From Hydrangea macrophylla (Eukaryota; Streptophyta; Magnoliopsida; Cornales; Hydrangeaceae), in the NCBI GenBank assembly GCA_033977485.1, contig CM066994.1, forward strand, positions 12,836,001-12,900,000: DNA of 64,000 nucleotides, in the 5' to 3' direction. Numbering within the stretch: the first letter of the stretch is position 1; each line of letters starts with the position of its first letter. Below the pieces are notes generated by a model. That model was not told the DNA's origin, searched no databases, and worked only from the letters and a program-made list of their open reading frames with translations. Made by a program: the position numbers and the translations under genes. Below are positions 56,986-64,000 of this stretch, in pieces.

Positions 56986-58297
56986 GTGTGACAGAGAACA
57001 GTGATGCTGTTTTGAGTTCTAATTCAGTATGTAAAGAGTTTATATACTGTGTGAATCAATTAGGGGTTCCAATGGTACATATATTTGTTATATATATGCG
57101 TGGTTGTGCGTGTGACTAACCCTTTTGCAGCAAGCTTAGTCCGCTATCTCCCATGGCACCAAGACTTTTAAATTTTGTATTTAATTGTTGGTTTGGATTT
57201 AAGGCTTATGTAAAGGGCGCTGCGACTTCAATCCTATGAAAAGGAAAGTCGCACCGGTTTCCCTAGCCTTTTATTTTATTGTTGTTATTTCTATTTCTAG
57301 ATAAATTGTAAGCTTCGAGAGAAGTATAGGACCAATGTAATAGAATTAGAAAATCCATGAAGATGGAGGAGCAAGCCGTTGTCCATGAAGATGGAGTCGG
57401 AGGCAATCAAACCAAGAAGGAGGTTCTATGGAGATAGAGCCATGGGAGATAGAGGCATTGTTGAATGTTTTTATTTCATTTTAGTTTTTGTTTTATGTGC
57501 TTAGTTGTGATTGGAATTTTATATATTGTTACTACTTGCATGCACGTAAAACAGGTTTTCTAAAATGAAATTCAAAAACCTTTTTTCCAACACATTAGTA
57601 AACACTTGATGTTTATGGGCAATGTGAAGAAACATTTTTTTTTATTGAAAAATTCCTATTAGTTCATTGTAAGTATGAGAAATACTCTGTGTCACTCATT
57701 TATGAGTGATCATTCCATACGGAGGGTATTTCTTATTGATTACTAGATATGAACTTCTTATAAAAATCTAGTGGGAGAGGGACTTATTTTATAACTCCCA
57801 CGGTCTTCCATAAACGGTTCATTGTAAGGTGGGTAGTATATTCTGTGTCATCCAGCCATGGGTGATCATTCCATACGGAGGATAGACTATTCATTGGTTA
57901 CTAGGTATGAACTTCCTTTGGATAGAATCAATGAGACGCGTTAGAGGGTGACCACTACACTGAGGCACTACTTGAGGCGGTTGTCATTGGATTCTAGTTA
58001 ATGGTAAACACTAGCTAAGCTATGGGTAAGGGATTCCACACGGAGCATTATCCAGAAACTTAGAGACCAAAAGCTCAGGAGTCATGAATTGTTTTGTAAG
58101 AGTTGCATGACATTCATGATGGGTTTCCCAATCAGGCTATGAGGTTATGATCGCCACAAGGAGACTTAATTTCATAGGCTTGACATCCTGAAGACAATTA
58201 ATGAGTTGGTTAAGGGAATTCAATGTATCATATAAATTGTCATATTCATGATTTCCATATTGTAATTCTGTTACATTATTTGTATTTCAGATTCATA

Positions 58298-59164
58298 ATG
58301 TCTAGCCCACTTGCTATAACCATGATCCAGAATAAGCTAATTAGAAATAACTACGTTGAATGGAAACTGGAACTGGATGAATTGTTAACTGCTAATGGAT
58401 GTAAATACGTTCTTACCATTCCCTGTCCACCTATTCCATACCATGACACCCCAACTGATCTTGCGGATCAATATTGGCAGTGGATAAGATTTGATGGTAT
58501 AGCTCGCTCTAGCATCTTAGACTCTTTGTCTGATGTGTTGAAGCAGCAACATCAACCTTTGAACACTGCCCGTGCTATAATATTGAACCTCGAGGAGATG
58601 TTTGGGGAACTGAGCCGTACTGCAAGGCTTAGAGCCTTGGAGTTAGTCATGGACACCAGAATGTTGGAAGGAACTTCAATAAGAGAGCATGTTTTTAAAA
58701 TGATTACTTATTTCAAAGTAATGGAAGTTCTTGGTTCCGACATTGATGGTGAGACTCAAGTTGACATAATCTTGCATTCGTTGCCTTCATCATTCACTCA
58801 ATTTAAAAAGGTTTTTAAAATGAGTAAAACAGTTTTTTCAACAAGTGAGTTGATGAGCTCTCTTGAGGCAACGATGGATATAGTCAAAGAGGAGTCAAAT
58901 GTTCAGAACATTGGAATGGCTTCATCTTCTGGAACTAAGCCTAAGAGCATAAGTTCAGAGAAGGAGAAGCAAGACTCAAGGATAGGTGAGCCTAAGCCAA
59001 CTGTTGGGAAGAAGGCAAGACTTGGAAAGGGAAAGGCTGGTGCCGTGCCAAAAGGAAAGTGTTTCCATTGTGGCATGAGAGGGCATTGGAAAAGGAACTG
59101 TATGGAATACTTGACTGCCAAAAGGCAAGGTACGATCCTTTCACTAGTTTTTGAAGTAAGTTGA
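58298..59164 (+). CDS. Copia-type gag polyprotein (UBN2-like) with one zinc knuckle
   Basis: 288 residues, starting at the ATG just after 'tgtatttcag'. The same frame extends upstream to an ATG at 58223, which looks like leader. The N-terminal half has the Copia gag features: 'NNYVEWKLELDELL' near residue 16, 'LEEMFGELSRTARLRALELV', and 'LPSSFTQFK'. A Lys-rich stretch then leads to the nucleocapsid knuckle CFHCGMRGHWKRNC (59060-59101), a perfect CX2CX4HX4C. Gag forms the particle that packages element RNA. The frame stops about 20 codons after the knuckle and does not continue into protease. Confidence 0.9.
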   Translation: MSSPLAITMIQNKLIRNNYVEWKLELDELLTANGCKYVLTIPCPPIPYHDTPTDLADQYWQWIRFDGIARSSILDSLSDVLKQQHQPLNTARAIILNLEEMFGELSRTARLRALELVMDTRMLEGTSIREHVFKMITYFKVMEVLGSDIDGETQVDIILHSLPSSFTQFKKVFKMSKTVFSTSELMSSLEATMDIVKEESNVQNIGMASSSGTKPKSISSEKEKQDSRIGEPKPTVGKKARLGKGKAGAVPKGKCFHCGMRGHWKRNCMEYLTAKRQGTILSLVFEVS

Positions 59165-60540
59165 AAAACTGATACTTCAACTACTATGGGCACTAATTCT
59201 ATATTTTCTAAATTATATCTGTAATTGTTGCAAAATTTGGAAAATAAGAATGTGCAGTGATTAGAAGATCTTGATTGCCTTTTGGGATCTGATGCAAGAG
59301 TTGCTATTAGATTAATAGTTTTATATTGTAATAAAACTTTGGAGTTATTAGATGGATTTCAGTTTTGAATTAATGAATAATATTTATTCTTTTGATTTTG
59401 GTACTGAAATTCTTGATTAAAAGAAAGCTTTCTTTTATGTGATCTAAATAACTTGTCAAGCAAGTATCTCACCAATTTACTCTTGTTTCTCATATATTAT
59501 CTAATGTAGTATTTAAATGACTCATGGGTATTTTACCATCTAAAAGGATAGCACCCTCAACTAATTCTATGACTTTTTGGTTTTGAGGTTAGATCATATT
59601 TAATCTAAATAGGATAAATGGGGAGTAAAGGATAGGATCCTAAACTCTTTCGGTTGCTAAGACCATTGCCTATTTGTCAATCCTATTTAGAGAGTAAATG
59701 TGATCAGATCATATTAATCTAAATTAGGATAAATGGGGAGTAAAGGATTGGATCCTAAAACTCTTTTGGTTGTTGAAACCACTACCTGTTTGTCAATCCT
59801 ATTTAGAGGCTAATATGATCAGGTGACTTTTCTTTTGAAAATCACACGACCAAGGACTTATTAGAATTAGGACATACTCATGTATGTAGGGCAATAAACA
59901 TTAGAGTTGAAAAGTAGTTTCGGCTACTTTGGATACTGATATACATTTACTTATTGCATCTTCATCCTCAATTTTGAAGAAATTCAAAAGTTTTGGAATG
60001 AAGAGTAATTGGTAAAAGAATATCGTTGCCTTTTGATTTGATCAAAATGGTGAGTATCTATCTAATGTATTTATTGTCCAAAGGAGATAAGAATGAGATT
60101 CTTTCTCGACAGTCTACACCTAGTGCGCCTCCACGGGATGGTGTAGCAGGTAGAAGGAACTATCTTCTTTTAGATATGACTGGGTCATGGGATGAGTTAT
60201 TTAGAGTTACTACTATTCCTTGTTTTTCTCGATGGAACTACAATGTATATACTGGATCTTATTCAAAAGCAAATCTTTTCGATAGACATCCCCAAAGTTG
60301 TGAAAAGAATGCGACTTCTTTCTCATGGTAACTTTGGATAAGGATGTCTAGCACTTTGGTGTAAAGAAATGATGAGCCTTTTGAATCTAGATTAGAAGTA
60401 TAATACTTTTGTAGTGTTTCCAGAGAAAACAAAAGTTGGTTGGAGACCAAATTTTGCAAAGGAAAGATAATATAAAAGAGTAAAGTAATTTATATCTTAA
60501 AGCAATCTATAAATCATCTAGAACTAAAATCTACTACCTC
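59165..60540 (+). pseudogene. Degenerate pol region, 5' part
   Basis: No long frame. A duplicated 'ggataaatggggagtaaagga' stretch at about 59610-59680 and 59720-59780 is a local tandem repeat. I recognise no protease or integrase motif with confidence. Confidence 0.5.
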
Positions 60541-61250
60541 TTCATCCATTCCTACATTGGTACTTCATTGCAGTGGGAGAATTCTCAACATTGTTGAAAT
60601 TCCCTGGTGCATTGAAGTTTTGTGATAAGGAAGCTCTGGTATGTGATTTGCATAAGTCTATGGACTAAAGCAATCATCCAGAGATAAGGACATCTGTTTT
60701 GACATATTGGTCAAAATACTTTGGATTCATCTAAAGTGTGGATGTAGCTTAAGTGGATGAAAGGATCCTTGCGCAAAGGAAGTGTGGTGGTGATTATGGT
60801 TCCATATATTGATGACATCTTTATCATTGTGATATGTTAAAGTAGTATCATCAATGATTAAGGTTAAGTTTCTACAGTATACTTGATATTTATGATCTCG
60901 GTGAGGCGAGCTATAATCTTATGATTTTTGCTCATTCAAGATCAGAAAGTTAAGATAATGAGATTGTCTCAAACTTCAATATCAGAAAGTTGCTGGCTAT
61001 ATTCAACGTGGAACGTTTCGATAAAGGTTTTTCACCTTTGAACATAACCTATTGCTTTTTCAAGATTTGTATCTTGGGATACAAGATGAAAGAGATCACA
61101 TGAACGGTATATCATAAGCCTTCGCTATTGATAAACTTTGTATGTGATGTTAGGTATGGATATCAGTTATACCGTTGAGGTTGTTCACAGATATCAGTCC
61201 AAATGAATGTTCAGTTTTCTGAACTATCATAAAGTATATATTCTCTAGGG
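60541..61250 (+). pseudogene. Degenerate Copia reverse transcriptase region
   Basis: Scattered pieces in different frames resemble Copia reverse transcriptase: 'DLHKSMD' near 60650, 'PYIDDIF' at 60802-60822 (the catalytic Y-x-DD is Tyr-Ile-Asp-Asp here, 60805-60816), 'GEASYN' near 60905 and 'FNVERFDKGFSPL' near 61000. Stops and frameshifts separate them, so no functional enzyme is encoded. Confidence 0.65.
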
Positions 61251-61493
61251 CTTGAGAAAGAACTAGCGGATATATGCAGGGTGATGGTGTTTTGGACAAT
61301 GTTCAAATTAGCTTTACTGGATACATGTCATGTGACGTCTTTTGTCTAGGGATATAGTATAACATGAAAATGTTTTACTATGGATTGTTTCAGTCGATGA
61401 TCATCAGTCCCTATGCAAAACCTTACGGGTTAAGGATTTTGACAAGTCATAGAGACTATGCTAGTGTTAGTACTAACGCTATATGGTTATGAG

Positions 61494-61507
61494 TGCAAGT
61501 GGGAGTT
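61494..61507 (+). promoter_or_regulatory. Polypurine tract of the Copia-type element
   Basis: 'tgcaagtgggagtt' abuts the 3' LTR; GTGGGAG just before TGTTGGG is the usual arrangement in Copia-type elements. Confidence 0.8.
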
Positions 61508-63022
61508 TGTTGGGAATATGCCCTCAAACCAGTTAGTTGGACAATGGAATATCATAATGCATTTATGCATGTTAGTTCATGAGATGAATATTAGACTGGA
61601 ATCCTTAAACAACATTGTATGTGGTTCATTTGTGTATGTGATTACACATGTGAGATATGAATCACAAATCCTTGTTGTTTCAAATAAGTCACAGTGGATG
61701 ATAAGTCTGGATAACTTATCAGGTATACACTGTAGCATGATTAACGTCTACGGGGTAGAATGATGAATCTCATTCATAAGAGTCTTTGACTCTTGGTTAA
61801 TATGCTAGTGCACTCGGTGCATTGACGGACCTGAGTTAAACCTATTGACACCTAAACGCTGTCACAGTCAATAGGAACTCAAAACTTGTATAGGGATACA
61901 TGTCCTTAATCCTGAGACAGTTATGGACGCAAGTTGTATGCTTGGTTGCTTTGACTTACCAATCAGTGAGGTCTTGCAAGATCAACACCTGGGTATCTTG
62001 GGTAAATCAAGTATGCAACGTTGGGAACATATATTGTCAAGATGGAATTCTACCCTCTTCAATAAAACGAAGAGTAAGTATTCCCTCGAGAATGTCACTA
62101 GGAGTGATTACTGAGAGCTGGCCAGCCTTGTCAACAAAGTGTTGTTGTTGACATGTTTAGTAATCCAAGCGTAGTGAATGATACTTGAGGAATATAAGAT
62201 GTACTATCTATTGGGTCGACAGTATCTTAAGATATACATCCCAATGATAGATACGAATACTGCCTGGTAGAGGGACATCCGTATCATATTATACAAGTCT
62301 AGCAATCACTTATGTATGTGTGATTATGTTCTTATGCACTGGAGTGCAATTATCATTTTATAGTGGCATTAATGATAATTGATTAATTATTGATTCCTTA
62401 GTCAAGAGTACTGACTAGATGGAATAATAATTAATCGGAGCCAGTAATTAAGAACCTAGGAGGTCCCACTCTTAGCTCCGCCAGAATGCTTGGAAAGGCA
62501 AATGAGAATGTTGTCAAGACTGGTTCGATCGATCGAAGTTGTTTCGATCGATTGAAGTCTAGACAGGTTCGATCGATCGAACAAGGTTCGATCGATCGAC
62601 AGTTCGATCGATCGAAGTCACTTCGATCGATTGAAAGTAAGGTCGGTTCTGGGAATCTATAAATAGGGCAGCTTCGTCCAGAAATCAGGGTTCATCGTTT
62701 TTAACGTACCAGTTGCTGCAGAACCTGTTTAGAGTTCCCAAACCTTCCCTATTCTCACTATTAGGGTTCCCACCAACCCTAGCCACTCTGGGAGCATTCG
62801 AGGAGACATAAGGGTGAAGATTTCCTAGAGGTTGCTGCTGCACACACAAGGAGAAGGACAAAAATCAGAATTGGGTTCAAGACCTAAGGTATAGAATCTT
62901 CTCCATCTTGTTATGCGCATCTATAGAGTTAATAAGTAGTAGATCCAAGGCTACCAATAAAAGTTTTGAACTTTGTTTTCCGCTGCGCGTTTAGATTTAA
63001 TTTTAAACCTGTTTTTCTCACA
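61508..63022 (+). repeat. 3' LTR of the Copia-type element
   Basis: Nearly identical to 55002-56516, and the same length. Confidence 0.95.
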
Positions 63023-63027
63023 CAGAG

Positions 63028-63339
63028 TAGCCCACTTGGAATGAACTGGGCTTGGTTGAAGGAAAAAAAAACTGTAAATTCAGACGTCCCACGTTCGACT
63101 CCTTCTAGTGTAAATTGTTTTACGGATACTGGTGATTTGCAATGTTGCTAGTATTAGAGAATTTATAGATCTGTTACACGGTGTGACATATAATCAAGTC
63201 AACGCTTGGTGAAAATAAGTGCATCATACATGACAATTAAAAAAATTATTTGTGGATATCAATCTCGTGCCAAGGAAGAAGTAAAGAAATGAAATGGAGA
63301 AACAAGATTTTGGGTCCATGAGTTTACTCGTTATCATGC
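63028..63339. other. Flanking sequence, nothing recognised
   Basis: Unique-looking AT-rich DNA continuing the sequence interrupted at 55001. No gene seen. Confidence 0.4.
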
Positions 63340-63377
63340 TAACATGGTGTGGTATATTATTCATATCTATCTACGAA

Positions 63378-63538
63378 GGGCAATGTTTGAGACACAAAGG
63401 GTCACAAAAAGATGCTCACAAAAGGTTGTGGCATCCCATGTGGCAGTAGGACCCGTCACACTTAACTCAACACATGAAATGCCGCATCTTTTTGTGAGTA
63501 TCTCCTTGTCACCCTTTTGTGTCCCTGGCATTACCCAC
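63378..63538. mobile_element. MITE, palindromic
   Basis: Left 'gggcaatgtttgagacacaa' and 'agatgctcacaaaagg' are mirrored on the right by 'catctttttgtgagtatctc' and 'ttgtgtccctggcattaccc'. About 160 bp with no ORF of its own. Confidence 0.55.
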
Positions 63539-63850
63539 CTACAAATTGAATACAAACATTCACTTTGTCATGTTTAATAGAAATTAAAACTTGCCAGTAA
63601 TATTTACCTCGGATAACGGGTAGTTATAAAACTAAAAAAGAACACATGAGAAGATATAATTGGTGTGTTACACTAAACATATAACTTCTTGACGTAAAGT
63701 GCATGAATATGAAGATAGAAGAGATTTCTCTTAAATTTTGACTTTTTTGCTTTTCAGAAATGAAAAGACTTACGAACATTTAAGTACTTTTACTATTGTT
63801 TTAGTTCATGGTTAGCCAATGATACGCCTAAAATTGGCTCTATCTTATGA

Positions 63851-63956
63851 CCGAGCGGTTCAAATCAGCAGCTAGTTCATGTCCTGGGCAAATTATGCAC
63901 AACTCCTCAGAAGCGTCAGCCCGAGCGGTTTAGTCTACTCATCATCCCGAGCGGTT
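63851..63956 (+). repeat. Repeated CCGAGCGGTT motif at the right edge
   Basis: Exact copies start at 63851, 63921 and 63947 (gaps 70 and 26). The spacing recalls the paired sites of the LTR arrays, and this may be the promoter part of another LTR cut by the window end. No LTR boundary is visible. Confidence 0.4.
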
Positions 63957-64000
63957 CATTCATGACCCAGCCAACAGGTCGGGAAAGCGCACAGGCACAT

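Larger units (their letters stand above)
55002..63022 (+). mobile_element. Young Copia-type LTR retrotransposon, gag open, pol degenerate
   Basis: Two 1515-bp LTRs (55002-56516 and 61508-63022), the exact duplication CAGAG on both sides (54997-55001 and 63023-63027), a primer site and a polypurine tract define the element. The LTRs differ at only about five positions that I could find, so insertion was recent. Gag is one open frame, but the region that should hold protease, integrase and reverse transcriptase has many stops and keeps only scattered motifs. The element must therefore have moved with enzymes supplied by another element. Confidence 0.93.

Noticed and set aside
56467..57119. Several overlapping frames rich in SIDRS/FDRS
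   Set aside because: They translate the TTCGATCGATCGAA array and change frame with it; they lie in the non-coding leader before gag.
58903..59193. Minus-strand frames opposite gag
   Set aside because: Antisense shadows of the gag coding sequence without splice or start context.

Overview
The window is nuclear DNA of a flowering plant, most likely a eudicot. It is AT-rich. Its genes have introns with GT/AG borders and encode plant-type proteins, and the rest is dominated by plant LTR retrotransposons, a CACTA transposon, and many small hairpin-like (MITE) elements. I cannot name the species from sequence alone. All coordinates and repeat comparisons were made by eye, without database searches.

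Layout. 1-4200: repeat-rich upstream DNA with several MITEs. 4204-10012: a complete seven-exon gene (+) for a VAP4-type MSP-domain protein, with a duplicated GA-rich 5' leader. 12383-16574 (-): a complete two-exon gene for a DUF1223 thioredoxin-fold protein. It converges on the VAP gene, and its 3.4 kb intron holds a Mutator-like palindrome. These two are the only genes I judge intact and cellular.

18294-37128 is a four-level nest, supported by LTR ends and target-site duplications (TSDs). A Tat/Ogre-like 3' LTR (-) received a Ty3-type solo LTR (TSD TTTTG). That received a Ty3-type retrotransposon that retains only gag (TSD CCACG). Its left LTR in turn received a Tat/Ogre-like solo LTR (TSD ACCCC). 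Next to the outermost LTR lies a spliced ORF, antisense to the element, carrying the start of a plant mobile domain.

37129-46093 holds a TRIM-like element with one LTR split by an insertion, a Copia-type solo LTR, a hAT-like element with another solo LTR inside it, and MITEs. 46097-53325 is a CACTA transposon (TSD CAC) with palindromic subterminal repeats. It has no recognisable transposase but carries several exon-like gene fragments, all on the minus strand. 53502-54795 is a broken LC8 dynein light chain gene. 55002-63022 is a complete-looking young Copia-type element (two 1515 bp LTRs, TSD CAGAG) with an open gag and a wrecked pol.

The most unusual signal is in the LTRs. Unrelated LTR families here carry arrays of short palindromes at strikingly regular spacing just upstream of TATA boxes. 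ATCGAT-core sites alternate at 20/25 bp in a Ty3-type LTR and at 19/25 bp in the Copia-type element. CGGCA...TGCCG dyads recur about every 22 bp in the Tat-like LTR. One Tat-like solo LTR also carries TTGACC (W-box) hexamers about every 10-11 bp. Both retrotransposons with paired LTRs keep gag but not a working pol, which suggests dependence on partners elsewhere in the genome.
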